A stretch of DNA of 64,000 nt from Tyto alba (Eukaryota > Chordata > Aves > Strigiformes > Tytonidae): the NCBI RefSeq assembly GCF_018691265.1, contig NW_024881322.1, forward strand, positions 11,893,989 to 11,957,988, written 5' to 3'. The notes below the pieces were generated by a model. The model saw only the letters and a list, made by a program, of their open reading frames with translations. It had not been told where the DNA came from and did no database searches. Both the position numbers and the translations under genes were made by a program. Each line of letters opens with the position of its first letter. The stretch's first letter is position 1. This document shows positions 12,719 to 26,600 of this stretch, piece by piece.

Positions 12719-15700
12719 CTTTTTCCTTTCCCAAGACAATATTCATTTAAGACCAAATACTATCTTTTAAACAAAAGGATGAGGCAAGTCATGTGCTTTA
12801 TCTCGAAATGAAGTGGTAACAGGCCAACAGGACTCCCAGCACTCCCAAACACCCTTCATGCACATCAACATCTCCACAACATCTGTCATGCCTTCCTAAA
12901 ATTGGAATATTTGAGGAGGGGGATGATCCAGACTTCTAACTTTAAAAGCCCCATGGATTGTCCAGTTTAATCACTTCTTGTAAGTGCTGCATGAGCTACA
13001 ATGTTCTGTAATTTCTAAAGCTTCCACATGTCTCCCTAGCTTCATCAGCAGGATTTTTATCAAAGTTTATGGTTTGATGTTACTTTTTGCATGGAAATGA
13101 GGAAGAACATTTTCCTCTCTGCCTCACAAAGCTCCATATAAAAAGCATGACTTCTTTCTGTCACTGATACTTCTGAACATTTGGCTTTGAGAATCTGTTA
13201 ATCAAGAGCCTGAGCATAAGACTCCCATTTCAAGGTAAATAAAGCTCTAAATGGAATTAAGTCTTCATTAGTTAAAGAACAGATTCTAAAGAGAAGCTTA
13301 GTAACAAATAAAATAAAAACAAAATGAAACAAAATAAATCGTAATGTATGATTCCAAGAGTTGTATAAGTCATTGCTGTATCCTCTTTTGCTGTTACACC
13401 TGCTTCAAATACTTGTTATTTACTTTTGTTTGTTCCAGTACGACTAATCCTTTGTCACAAGCATGTTCTTACTGAGAGATAATGCCTGCACTTGAACCAA
13501 GTAATGCTGAAGCACCCCATTTATAAGGAAGTCCCGACTGTTCAAGCAGAAACATTAAAAAAAGTATTTTCTTTTCAAAATTCACAAATCTTATTCAGCA
13601 CCTTGACAAAAAAATCTATTTCATTCCCAAATCTCCCCTTCTTCGTTAACACAGTGTACAAGAGCACTAGCATGCAATTTTCTGCCTGTGTTCTTACAGC
13701 CGCTCACATCTTTCAAGAAATTTCATCTGAAACATCTCTGCCCAAAACATTCAGTTTTAAGCTTACTCTTGCATTTGTTTGTGAACAAAAACAAATCACT
13801 TAAACATATTAAATAGAGGATGGCAGCTACCTACTCCAATTTCAAAAGGCCAAAGTTAATTGATCATATAATCACTTGCAAATGTTCAGCATCTCGTAGA
13901 AAGAAGCCAGAAAATGTGTACAAAGTGCCAACTGGTGAGGCAAAGAACTGAAAAATATAAACTTGCATCTGGAACTGATCTTGGTAAGAATTTCATAAGC
14001 TGACAAACAATACATGTAGCAGTGTAAAAAAAGGTCAACATGAGACCTTTTCCATATTCTGAAGGGAGTATGCTGACCCCCAAGCTATTGATTGAGTCTT
14101 TAGTCTTCTCAGTCAGTGCATAAGTTCTGTCCTGAATTTGAGACAAATTACTGGAAAGTTTTAAAGTTTGAAAACCCATTCCCACTTCAGAATAATTGAA
14201 AACAAAAGCTGATTAATCAGAAAATTGCAACTTGTTGGATTCTCAATGTATATTTCAGATTAGATACAATACCTTGAAGGCTGAAGGTACAAGAAACTAA
14301 ATGACTATTCATTTTAACATCAGGTAAATCATGTTAAAATGGATGAAAATAGTATTGGTAGTGTGGTATTATTTACCCATTGCTGCTAAAGCACGGAAGA
14401 ATTCTGAAAACACCCAGTAAATCTGAAAAAGTCCTAAAGAATTAGAATTCTGTTATTTCCCTGGCTAAAGATCAAAATATTTAATCACCTTCCAGAGGCT
14501 TTATCTTGTCCATGACCTGTGCCTGTGGTTCATTTTGATCACTTTTCAGTTGTTTTTTGATCACTTTTTTGGAAATAAGGACCACTGGAGATGACTATGT
14601 GACTCCACAGGAATGAGTCTGGATTTGATATCACACTGTTAGCAGTCCCATTGTTCTTGCTTACTTCCTGTAAATGTTAGTCTCCATATTTCTAGTTAAC
14701 AAATGTTTCCCATATCCTTAGGTAAAGAAGTTTTCTATATTGAGTACTTAGTGTGAGATTGGAGCGTTGTAGCTGCTCTGCACTAATTCTTTGGACAGAT
14801 ATATTTCAGATAAATCAAACGACTGACTCAATGGAAGTTGTACAAGGCACTACTAGACTTCCCTTTACAGAAACCACAGATTTGTGTAAATGTACAGAAA
14901 GGAAATAAGTTTTACTTTCATAAGCAGCTCATACACAATCAATTTGGTTCATAATATGTATGAATGCAGTTGATGTACTTACACCGATGTCCTTGTTTCC
15001 AATACTAAATAGCTATATTGTAATTGCTTGGCAGACTACTACACAGGACTTCAGAGAGATGCAAAACAGGGTCTAAAAATCAAAATAAAAGACTGCATGT
15101 GCATTTTAAAACTGGAATGTTTTCCTGAGACTGTCAAACACTGAACAGCAGTCTTTTCTACTCAGGGTGAAATATTGCCCTATTTAATTATACAAATCCT
15201 TGAAGTAGGAAAAATTAATCATGTCTGAGATGACAGATTCCCCCCCTTTTCAAAAATACATGTATTGTTTCTCTGCTTACAAAATTCTTACCAACTAAGA
15301 ACAGTTCCAGATACAAGTTTATATTTTTCAGTTCTTTGACTCACTAGTCACTACTTTGTTCGCTAAGATACAGCAGCCAAATTTTACAGCAGTTGTGGGC
15401 CGTTTAACTACCTACAGTACCTAGCTAAGAAACACCAATGGGGTTATGACAATTTCTTGTTATAACCTTTGCTGTATTTCTCTTCTATTTCCCCCCAAGT
15501 TAATCACACAGATGGTAAAGCATGACTTCAAATATACTAAATACTACATTTGACTTCACTAATTCTAAGCTTCTGGTAATTTTTATTCTCTACAATAATG
15601 AACACACTAAAGGCTGAGAAAAAAGCAGTGTGCAGTAATGAAAACAAAGAACAGAAACATGAAAACATATATAATGCTTTTTTAGCCAACTCGCAAGCTG

Positions 15701-18700
15701 CATATGCTTGCATACAAGAAAAGCTGCTGCTGGAACACAATTCCTGGGTTCCTCTCCTCACTTCACTCCCAATACTTGCTTATCCTCTTTTAAATCCAAT
15801 TGAGCACTCAAATTTTCAGTCTGATGAGTAAGGCCTACTATTCAAGCACATGCACTCAATAAGTACGGTTTATAGCAGAACTCATAATAGCTTCTACATT
15901 TGTCGTACAATTTGTGAAGGAACTGAAAATGGTTCAAGGGGCTGAAAGGCATGAACATCTGTTTCTGAAGCTTGCCATTTTCATTCAAACTCTTACAGCA
16001 CAGAACGTTAGCAGTTAAAATACAAATGAACAAAAGTTAACTGTGTTCCTACATGCCCAAAGTACTGGCTATGCCCTCCACATGCAAACATGTATTATTA
16101 CTTTTTATAAAGCACAAAACTTAAAAAAATACTTTTGGAAGTTGTTGGAATCTGTTGGAAACTTAAGGTTTTTTGTTTCCAATGCTTTTCAGAGTCATAC
16201 TGTAACTTCAAAACCCCTTTTCCCAGCAATTTACAAGGAAAAAAAGAAAAATATTATTATCTTCAAGGCTGTGACATCTTACTAGAAAAGTTGTTACCAT
16301 TGAAATTGCAATAGTCTATCTCTGACTTGATTCCTGATTCTCCTGATAACAGATATTAGCTTTAGACACCAATGCAAACCCACAACTAATGTACTATATA
16401 ATCAAATGATGCTTTTCCATAAACACATAGGCTGAGGAAAAAAAAAATAAAGCTACAATTGTCTGAAAACATTAAGTGTCATGATTTATAAAACCTCTGC
16501 AGGATTCTTAGTCAACCTTTAATTTTTCATAATATGTAAGAACAGAGGGGAAAGAGCATTCCTTGCCAACTGGCAAACTAATAGCACTGCAACAGCTAAC
16601 AGGTGATCATTTTTCTTTTAGCTTGAGCAGTACTACAAATCAAAGTTTTTAGAAGCAGCCTATTTCTTTCACAGGAAGAAAAAAATACTACAATATTACA
16701 AATAGAAATAAATACCCATAAACCAGAAAGAGTTACAAATGAAACTCCTCCCCTCTCTCCACTCAAGCTATTCTACCTAACTCAAAGAATAACTGGTCCC
16801 TCCAAACCAGGGTCTTCTTCAAAACCACCACTGTCTATATTAATCAGATAACCTCTTCCTCCTCTGCCCAGGTACCTGGGTCTATGTGAGAAGGAACAAA
16901 TAGTCTCTGGTTTTGTACCCTTTCAAATGAGCTTCCTACCTGAGAAACTAAGGGTTTCAGTTATTTATTTGCAAGTGTAGTAGATACTCTGTAGAAAATG
17001 TGCAAGAGACATGACACTGCCCTGAAAATCTTCCAGTCTAATTCAGGTTGTTAGATTAATAATAATAATGAGAAAGAGTAAGAACTGCAGTATAAGACAC
17101 CAAGGGCCTACTTTGCTCAACTTTACAGTATACAACTACAGCAACAAAAGAATAAATTTTAGAGTGGTAGTATTTCCTCTCTACCATCAGAAAAAGGTTT
17201 CTTAATTTGAGAGAAAAAAGCCAGATTGCTTGATATAGTCGGATTACAGAAGTTTAAATATATGATGCAAGTAAGACCAATTCTTGCAATATAATAAATT
17301 ATGTTTACATTTAATTTCCAGATATTTATAACAAGATATCGACCACCCTTTTTCCATGTGCCGAATTTTATGTCTTTTTTTTTTTTTTTTCTTTTAAAAG
17401 AGCTGTAGTGCTTTCCACTAGTTTTCATACTTACCTGGTATAAGAAAGCAACAAACTAAGTGCATTTCATGATACTTTCAACAGTATTTGCTTTTCAGTT
17501 CTGGCACTGTGAGCAAAATGTTTCCACTGCAACTGGTTTACTCTCCTTTTAATTAAAAGGTAGACTGCATAGTTAATATAGTAAAAATAATTAGGATATT
17601 AATTACACTCAGTGCAGCAATATTTAATCCCTCCTGTCATAACCATACGGCAAGACAATTTTAAAACATGTCATAGCAAGAGCATAAACTGGTTTAGGTG
17701 TTGAAAGACATTCAGGCCCAGTCATACAAAAGCATTTACATGCAGGAGCATAAAACAAATTCCCCACTGATAATCCGTTAGCCAGGTTTGCGCCCCTAAA
17801 TTTCCCCATATACATACACTCTGAAGTGATGAGAGCAGGAATCAGGCCCACATCCCATCATAAAACTCTAACACACTCTGCCTCTGGCCTTGTGAGTGTC
17901 TCTGCAGCAGTACAATTTCAAAAGGAGGTTTACAGAGCATCTCTCCCACCCATTGCCTTCCTCTCCATTCCAAAGCCCTGATGGTCAGCACAATGTTGTG
18001 GGTGTTACAACTTTATTTCTCTCTGGCTATGGGCAGACCATCACCTGAGTCTCAGCATTCAGCATGAGATCATCATGATCTTTACTGAGAAAGCTTACTG
18101 TCCCAATTCAATTTCTCAGATCATCAACCCTTCTGGCTACAGCTGCAATGCTACTTCGGTAGATCACTGTGCAACTGCAAAGAGGACATATGTGCACTAG
18201 AATAGATGGTTGGCTGAATCAATTCTGTGCATGCTTGGCCTCAGCTATTTTGTTGTGTCATTTCAGCCCCAGGAAATCCTTCAACCATGCAAAAGGCTTC
18301 TTTAGACACCGCCACGACAGTGTAGTGCAGTGCCTAGCTGCACCACTTCCTCAGCTGGCTGAATCCAAGGTGAGCCTCTATATCCTCTGAGTTGCTCTGT
18401 AAGAAGTTATTCGACTACAAGAGCCAACAGCTAAGCCACTGGTACTGTTCAATTAGTTGCACATGGGTTTCTTCCTGCCGAGTTCTTTAAAATGTCCTGT
18501 ACAATAAGATATATGATGGAATAAACATACTGCTCAATGAAGCAAACAAGCTACTCCCTATATAACATTTTAAAGAACTTACCAAATTTAGTGTTGGAAT
18601 ACACAGTTCAAGAAGCTGACACCTAGAAGTTAAATGCAGTAATTCTCACAGTAAACCTCCACACATTAATTTCATAGATACTAATCATGTCATTAGCATA

Positions 18701-20298
18701 TACACAATAATTTAGCAATTTAATATCTATATAGCTTCACAGATACTTTCTTTTTATCCTACAATGAAAATTGAGGGATACTACATAATCAGTAAGTTCT
18801 TTCAAAAGAAGATGCCTTTACTATCTCAGTGCACGATACTTTTCACTGTCTAAACCACATCAACAAATTCTGTTGAATTACATAAATGGAATACTTAGTA
18901 CCCATAACAATGAAAATGACAGTCATTGCCACAGATATTTGGAGGGTTCTACTGCTAAAAAATAAGTGCCTGTGGATTATGATTCTTTGCTAAGGAGGCA
19001 GCATATTAAACTGACTTTCATCTTGCGGTTCATGTGTGGCATTGAGTGCAACAAAGCAAAGCTACTAGAATTTCTGTTCAGGGCATCTTTCAGCGACGGG
19101 TCTCTTTTAATCACATTTTCTAAACAGTTCTAAGAGTCTAATATACGACACTGCATATGGAATGAGTATTTCTCAACAAAAATGAAAATCCTTTTAAAAT
19201 TCAATTCCTTTAATGACAGACTGCTTCTTTAATACCACCAAGAGAGCACTGTGATACTACAGACACAAAAAGAAGTCATAATGTTTTAAGAGCACTTTCT
19301 TCAGAAACAAGATGCAAAACACCATTATTTGAGACATTCTCTCACTTCAAATCAAGCAGGAAACAATGACATGCATATAAGCTAACCCAAACAACTCTTA
19401 GTGTATTAAGAAGAAATCACCAACTCAATTTTAATAACACCATCATTAAAAACTGTAGTTGCACCATTAAAAGCAAATACCTTTTCCCCCCCCCACCCTC
19501 AAAAAGTGAGCTGCAACAAAACCTGTATGAAGGTACAAAAGACATTGCTGAGTTGGTTCAGTTCCAGCTCTGAAGTGGTCACACCCAGTCGAGCAGAATC
19601 TCCCCATTTGGCAGTTTACACTGCTTCAAATCAACTTTGAACAAGAGGAGAGAGTATGAAGACATCCATCAGTGTCTCAACCATGGGATGAACTTACTGA
19701 TCTTGGTGTTGTAGCTAGCTCCTGCAAAGGTGATCTACTTGCACACCAGCAAGCTGATGAAATCTATGATTAGGCAAAGGACTGTGCTAAGAAACATCCT
19801 CCTGTTGGTTCTACCTTATGTAACACAGACTGGCAGTAATGCTAACAGGCAGCACTTTTTTGCTGCAGTGCCTTTCTGAAAGCTTTGAAGTTGAATTTGT
19901 ATTTTATTTTGTTATAACAAAATTCATGAAATAAAGAGTACGAACTACGTTAGAGAAACATTATAGTCTCTTCAGACAGATAAAACGCTGCAGTGTGGAA
20001 GAGCTGACTACTCTGCACACCAAAGCTCTTTGGACCTTTTATTTCACTTCTTTTCCTGATATGCAAGGAAAACATCACTATTAAATGACACCTTCAATGA
20101 TATAGTAAAATTTGAACATATTAAAACAAATCAAGACTAACAAAAACACAAGTTCAAGTATTCAAAAAATTAAATCAGATATGTTGTTAATTATTTCAAG
20201 ACAGATTTAAGAAAGAATGAGTAGTACCTGATAGCCTGTAAGACACATAAGCAATATACAACCAGGTTTTCACTCCTTAACACATTATGTAGAATTAC

Positions 20299-20360
20299 CT
20301 TAACAGAAGTTCTTTGGGTAGTTTTTTGTTAATAAGGGCTTCATCATTATTTGAGAAAAC
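20299..20360 (-). CDS. FBXL2: FBXL2 coding exon 2 (N terminus and start of F-box)
   Basis: This 62 bp exon encodes residues 2-21 (VFSNNDEALINKKLPKELLL) plus two bases of an Arg codon (AG|A). The acceptor follows a good pyrimidine tract and ends TTTCTAG; the donor is AAG|GTAATT, weaker than consensus at +5/+6. The LPKELLL segment opens the F-box, the ~45-residue helical motif that binds SKP1. It is flanked by introns of about 15.6 kb upstream and 14.8 kb downstream. The reading frame outside these borders is closed by stops, which supports the exon limits. Confidence 0.95.
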
Positions 20361-21496
20361 CTAGAAATAGAAAGAAAAAATAACATTTAAAAAGACTAAC
20401 TAGGAAAACAACTTTAGAAAGTCTTTTCATCTTCTATTTAGGTGCTTAGTTCTTTTAAATTACTGTTAATGTCAAGACTTCAGCAAGTTAGTTGGTAATA
20501 CTTTAGAATTATCTCAATATACACAACAGGGCCACACCCACACATACACCTGCTCTTCCCTAGTGCTAAGATTTAACTGCACAGAAATTGTGGAGCAACT
20601 TAGGAATTATTCAACAAGCAATCAGAAGCCACACTTACACCAGGTAAAGAAGTATTTTAGGCAATAGTGAAACTTCCAGCAATAGCAAGATACATACAAA
20701 CATGCACTAGTTGCACAGTTCTAAAACTGTCCCGTTCCAGAAAGCAAATTGGACATTTTCCAGTTATTGAGGTCCCTTTCTCCCTTGTCTACGGTGTAAA
20801 TACTTTGACCTAGGTATGTGAATATGGATAAAACATAATAATCTAAAGATCTAAGGAATTCACTGTTACAGATCTGAGTGCAACTATAAGCACTAGAAGC
20901 ACCTCAAGAAATGCTACAAGAAAAACTGAAAACACCTCACACCCAAAACTTATTACTAACATACCTCCTAAGAAGAAAGTGGAGAGACTGAAAGAAAATG
21001 CCCAAGGGAAAAAGCAGGCAATACTAAGATTATATAGGAAAACATTTCTGCAAAAGGAGAGAAGGATCAGTCAACAGTGAAATAGAAAAACTAAACAAAA
21101 AAAGATATTGACCAGACTTACAACTTATTGTAAATATTTAGGTTTGAGAAATGTTGCTAGAGGAACACAGCAATAAACAAAACAGAAGGTAAATCAGAAT
21201 TTAAGGAACCACAGCATAGACTGGAGGAAGTCCAAGTCGTAAGCAGCCACTTCCCCTGTAAAGAGAAGACCTTTATGGAGACCATTTGCTGTCCACATTA
21301 CCAGAAACAGAAGCTAGAAAGAGAGTGCTAAAAGGTAAAAATGAAAACCACACAAAGCACAAACATGAAAAACAACTGGAAGAAATCTTTCCCCTGTCCT
21401 TCACTAAGAATATGCTGTTCCTGACTCCAGCAGCCCTTGTTCATCCTACCATCAACACATATCACATACTTGGTATCTATTTACTTTGCTTCTTGT

Positions 21497-21542
21497 TTTT
21501 TTTTTTTGTTTTTTTGTTTTTTTTTTTGGTTTTTTTTTTTTT
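21497..21542 (+). repeat. T-rich low-complexity tract
   Basis: Runs of 7-14 T are separated by single or double G. The frame through it encodes mostly phenylalanine and is not a real gene. On the FBXL2 strand this is an A-rich tract. Confidence 0.95.
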
Positions 21543-22171
21543 AAAAAAAGCTAAACAAGAAGTGGTTCTGAATAAACATACATGAAGCAAAAAATGAAAA
21601 AAGCAGCTGAATATAAGCTTATATCTCTCTTCATAAAAAAAAGGAAGACAGCAGAAAGAATATATCTGGGAATTCTGAAAATATCTCCCTAAAAAATAAT
21701 GTAAGATTAAAAAAACTGAATGTCCTTCTGGCTGCCATCAAGAACCATTTTTCTCTTCTAGTACATCCTAGGCTGATCTCAGGTCTAACGATATACTACT
21801 GTTTCTCAATTTTGACACAACAGCAAAAGCCACTTTCTGCACCAACCACCTCTGTGCACAGTTACCCACAATAAAATTGTCAACTTTCAACAGGACCAAC
21901 AGGCTTAATCAAGCTTCCTTTTCCTGCAACAGAAGCAGCACAATTATTCATGGACTGATGACTGTAGACATTCAAAGCATAAAACACCTATGCACGGGTG
22001 TTTCAATAGGACAACTCTAGTTCCTTCAAAAGAGACACATTCTTGGCTTCAAAGTAGTTCCATATGGCTGACCACAGGATCAGATTTGTTCTAGTTCTGC
22101 TTTACATCCAATACCCACTGCTGTTAGTATTTTCAGCCTTTATGCTGACATATACTATGTACATCAACACT

Positions 22172-23640
22172 GGTTTTAAAATGGTTTGGGTTGGAAGGGA
22201 CCTTAAAGATCATCTAGTTCCAACCCCCCTGCCCCGGGCAGGGCCCCCTTCCCCCAGCCCAGGGGGCTCCCAGCCCCGTCCAACCTGGCCTTGAACCCTT
22301 CCAGGGAGGGGGCAGCCACAGCTGCTCTGGGCACCCTGGGCCAGCGCCTCACCCCCCTCACAGGGAACAATTTCTTCCTTGCATCTCATCTAAATCTACC
22401 ATCTTTCAGTTTAAAATGTCACCTCTTGTCCTATCCCCACCCCCCCCCTGACCCAGAGTCCCTCCCCACCTCTCCTGTCCCCCCTTTAAGCCCTGGGAGC
22501 CGCTCGAAGGTCTCCCCGGAGCCTTCTCTTCTCCAGGCTGAACCCCCCCAACTCTCTCAGCCCGGCCCCCCAGGGGAGCTGCTCCAGCCCCCCCAGCATC
22601 TCCGTGGCCTCCTCTGGCCCCGCTCGAGCAGCTCCGTGTCCTTCTGCTGTTGGGGGCCCCCGAGCTGGCCCCAGCACTGCAGGGGGGTCTCCCCAGAGCG
22701 GAGCAGAGGGGGAGAATCCCCTCCCTGGCCCTGCTGCCCCCCCTGCTCTGGCTGCAGCCCAGGGCACGGGTGGGTTCTGGGCTGTGAGTGCACGTTGCAG
22801 GCTCACAGGCATTTTCCACCCACCAATACCCCCAAGTCCTTCTTCTCGGGGCTGCTCTCAGCCCACCCCTCGCCCAGCCTGGATTTGTGCTTGGGATTGC
22901 CCCAACCCATGGGCAGGACCTTGCACTTGGCCTTGCTCAACTCCACGAGGTTCACACAGCCCCACCTCTCCAGCCTGCCCAGGTCCCTCTGGATGCTACC
23001 CCTGCCCTCCAGTGTGTCCCCCCACCACACAGCTCGGTGCCCTCGATCCCACTGTCCACGTCACCAACAACGATGTTAAACAGCGCCGGTCCCAACACCG
23101 ACCCCTGAGGAACGCTGCCCGTCACTGCTCTCCACCCGGACACTGAGCTGCTGGCGGCAATTCTGTGAGTGCAGTTACCCAGCCAATTGCTCATCCCCTG
23201 ACTGGGCCACCCATCAAACCCCTGTCTCTCCAATTTAGAGACAAGGATGTCGTGCAGGACAGTGTCAAAAGCTTTGCACAAATCCAGGTAGGTGACAACA
23301 GTTGCTCTTCCCTTCTCCCCCAGCGCTGTAACCCCATTGTAGAGGGCCAAGAAATTTGTCAGGCATGCTTTGCCCTTAGTGAAGCCATGGTGGCTGTCAC
23401 CAATCACCTCCTTATTTTCCATGTGCCCCAGCATAGTTTCCAGGGGGATCTGCTCCATGATCTTGCTGGGCACAGAGATAAGACTGACTGGCCTTTAGTT
23501 CCGCAGGTATTCTTTATTTCCTTTTTTAAAAATGAGGGTTATGTTGACCCTTTTCCAGTCAGCAGTTTTAGAACTGGCTGACTGCTTCTGAGTTTGACAA
23601 TTGACAGATTTATGAATTATCTGCACATATGCCATTTTAA
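22172..23640 (-). mobile_element. CR1 LINE, 5'-truncated, in FBXL2 intron 1
   Basis: The left end (plus strand GGTTTGGGTTGGAAGGGACC, then TTAAAGATCATCTAGTTCCA) is the reverse complement of the CR1 3' end. Reading leftward from about 23470 the minus strand encodes reverse transcriptase pieces: HGFTKGKACLTN, YLDLCKAFDTVLHD, PQGSVLGPALFNI, then in other frames QRDLGRLERW, KDLGVLV and LEKRRLRGDL. Several frame changes and a missing catalytic box show it is dead. About 1.47 kb remains of a family that is roughly 4.5 kb when complete. The 3' half is extraordinarily GC-rich compared with the surrounding intron. Confidence 0.93.
22952..23473 (-). pseudogene. CR1 reverse transcriptase fragment
   Basis: A 173-codon minus-strand frame carries reverse transcriptase blocks in the normal order: GFTKGK, the YLDLCKAFDTV block corresponding to catalytic motif A, and the PQGSVLGPALF block (motif B). 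Just after the GIEGTEL stretch, where the catalytic [FY]ADD box (motif C) should follow, the sequence jumps to CGGGGTHW and the frame is lost. The continuation (GSIQRDLGRL) is found in a second frame at 22803-23030. A deletion of roughly a dozen codons fits. Confidence 0.88.
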
Positions 23641-26600
23641 TATTACGTGCTACTCACTGTTTGCAGTTTATAGACTGAAAGCAAAAGTGTGTATTTGGGT
23701 AATTTTTTTAGAAGAACAGTGAAAACATGGGTCTAATTCTGTTTACTGCAGCACTCATTGAGAAAAAGGAGATACTTATGCCATCCTCATAGAACTTAAA
23801 ATCACTAGGAAGCAAAGTGGGAAAATATTCTTGTACATTACAGGTTAAAAAAAATAAATTGCAAAGAAGGAAGTTACCTTCATGAAAACACACAAAGTCT
23901 GTGGTAAAACAGACAAGTGAATTTAGGTCTCATTAATTCTGGTCCAGGAACTGAACATTCAGTATCACAGACCACTAAAAAATCCTCTTTCAACTTAACT
24001 ATTCTACAATTGCAGATAATTCCTCAAAAGTTACATCATCTAGCGTACACTTCCCATTTATATGCATAAGTATATATTTTTAAACAAAGCTACTTTGCAG
24101 ACTGATACTAGTTTACATGTGTAACATCGCTTTGCCAGTATGAAAGCTGTTATTATCTGCTTTTTCTTCCCAGATGTATGGTAACATGGATATGTGCTCT
24201 CTGTATGGAGGTGACACAGCATTTAAATTAGCAAGGGTTTAATACAAACAGCTGCAATGCATGAGACTTTTAAATATTTCCAACTACTCCACAACTCCTG
24301 CATTAAAAAGCCAAATTACTACAAATCATAGCACAGATTTTCAGGAATAGTATTTTTCTACTGAGGCTAAACTGAAAATCTAAACCTACAAGCAAAGTGG
24401 CAACTCTTATGGGAAAAAAGCTTATACTCTGTATATGTTTATGTGAGACACCTTTAGACTTTTAAGTTAAAGTCAGACTGACAAACTATTTTGAATACGT
24501 GACAGCAGATATGAGCAATGTGGTTGCATTTAGGAATCCCAGTTAAAACTGGAAAAAAATGCAGTTTTTACTACTGAATACAAGAGGCATGCAACTTGCT
24601 CAGCCACACCAAGTACCATGCCTGCTACCCAAGTCACACATGAGGCCACAAACAGGTTCGAAGCTGCTTTCCCTCAAACTGTAAGTTTTATGTACTCTTT
24701 ATGATATGATAGCTGTAGCTAATGCATACAAGTATTATTCTTATGGAATAATAGTATTTAGAAAAATTAAAGCATCTATTTAAAGTACTCTTACTCTGGA
24801 AAAAGTATGTTAGCCTTTAGAGTTATACTGCATTTCCATCTCAGAAGAAGAGAGGGACTTCTTCAAAGGCTCCTCAACATCAGTGTTCCCCCAAGTGAAG
24901 AACAGGCATGGAATAACCAGGGTAGTCATCTTCTAGATTAAGATTTGTAACATGATTTTGAATGTGTTCAAGTGGAGAGAAAAGACAGAGGGTACAAACA
25001 GGATAACATATTTATTCTTTGACCATTTCCTGATAATCTAAAACTTCCATTAATGAAATAAATACCCCGAGTGCATTTATGTATCACCGCTCTGAAGCAA
25101 ACAGCATCGTCCTTTTTGTTTTTTACTTGATTTTTATCACGCAAACTTCTAGTTTTCTGTTTCTATTTATAAAAAAAAAAAAATACCAAAAACAATCAGT
25201 CAAGGAAATGTTCAATTGCTGTAAAAAACATTCTAATAATCTTGTCAAATATGATTTATTTGTCTTCGGTTACAGATAGTGCTGACAATGACATGCCCTC
25301 AAAATACCTGTATACAATAATACAAAAATAACAATTAAGAATACCAAGTATGTAGAAAGACTATTTCTTCTTTCCTTGCTTTTGCATTTGGTAGCAAGTT
25401 TGACTGTGTTAGTGACAGGGTATCTCAAATTCTAGAAAAGTGTGGGTTTGGACTGTGTAAAACCCCAAAACACAGCAGATAGATGTGCACAAGAAAAAAG
25501 GATAGGTGAGATTGAACATATGTAATAAAAGTTACTCTAAAACTAGATCTAAGTTTCCTGTTAACATAAGAAGAGATACAGAAAATCTCTACATTCTTAA
25601 AGGAATTGTGAGAACAAACAAAACAAAACCCACGAGAGAAAACTGCAATTGTTTATTACTTGAATCTTGAGACATTTCTTACATTCCTTAACTGACCTCT
25701 CTTGGTAGTACCCTCATCGTACTTCTGAAAGACAAGTTATAATGAGCTAAAAAGGGAGTATTTCCTTAAAAAAAAAAATGACCTGATACTTGCTTACACT
25801 AAATTTCTTCTGCAACTACACTGAGGTTTTTTTCCCTCTCTTTATTGTATAAATAAAGTATCCATTTTGTAAACCTGTCAATTCCAAAAAGAATAATATC
25901 CCCATTTTGCTTCCCTTTCCATATTATTAAACATACTAATTGCCACTAGTCCTAGAATATAACTTCTTGGTTTATCACGGCTTGTGACCATTAAAAGCAT
26001 CAAGTATTATTCTCCTCTGGTCTAACAGTTAGAGATAAAGCTCTACTGTTTTCACCAGAATTACTGAGCTGAAGAAATCTTTTCTGATGGAGTTGCACAT
26101 TTCTAGTTTTGTACCCAGTCTAGCAAAGAACTGTAATATGCTCAAAAAAGTTCATTTTTCTCAATAAAGAAACAAAGGAATATTCACCCTGGTTTATCAT
26201 GCTTATCTAAAACATTTAGAAATTCCCTTAAGCTGGTATTTCAAGATCAAAATAAGGTTATACTGCTAATTTTGTTCATAGACCTTAGGTTTTTTTAATG
26301 ATGCAATTTCGGCTGTCATTCAGTTCTCTATTGAAGAAGATTGTTTTCTTTACAAATTAAACAGTTTTGTTAGCAACTCAGCCATTATGGCTCCGTTCCA
26401 CAGAGATATTTACGTACCTAATTTCCACTAAAATCAGAGTAGATATGGACTTTCAACCTGTCAGCTTTTCAAATCAAAAGTTATTAAAATCCAGACTCTC
26501 AAAATCAGCCTTGCTTAGTAGTGTGCTAAAGAAAGTAATTACGGGTAAATGTAAATTTAGGAAAGAAGGAAGATGAAGTCTGAGAAACGCCAAAGAACAT

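Larger units (their letters stand above)
5500..20298 (-). other. FBXL2: FBXL2 intron 2
   Basis: A 14.8 kb intron. It contains a TAA/TTA microsatellite near 6340, an ancient CR1 interrupted by another insertion (8195-9250), a pure A28 tract (12687-12714), a 14 bp hairpin (14307-14344), a T16 tract (17375-17390) and an exon-like plus-strand stretch at 18267-18369. The remainder is unique AT-rich sequence in which I recognise nothing. Confidence 0.85.

Noticed and set aside
14307..14344. 14 bp stem with 10-base loop, microRNA-like hairpin
   Set aside because: The stem is too short for a microRNA precursor and AT-rich; a chance inverted repeat or remnant of a small DNA element is more likely.
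21286..21585. 99-codon frame ending in a poly-Phe run
   Set aside because: Created by a T-rich low-complexity tract.
22291..23079. 262-codon plus-strand open frame, Pro/Ser-rich
   Set aside because: It is antisense to the CR1 reverse transcriptase region; openness comes from the GC-rich repeat composition.
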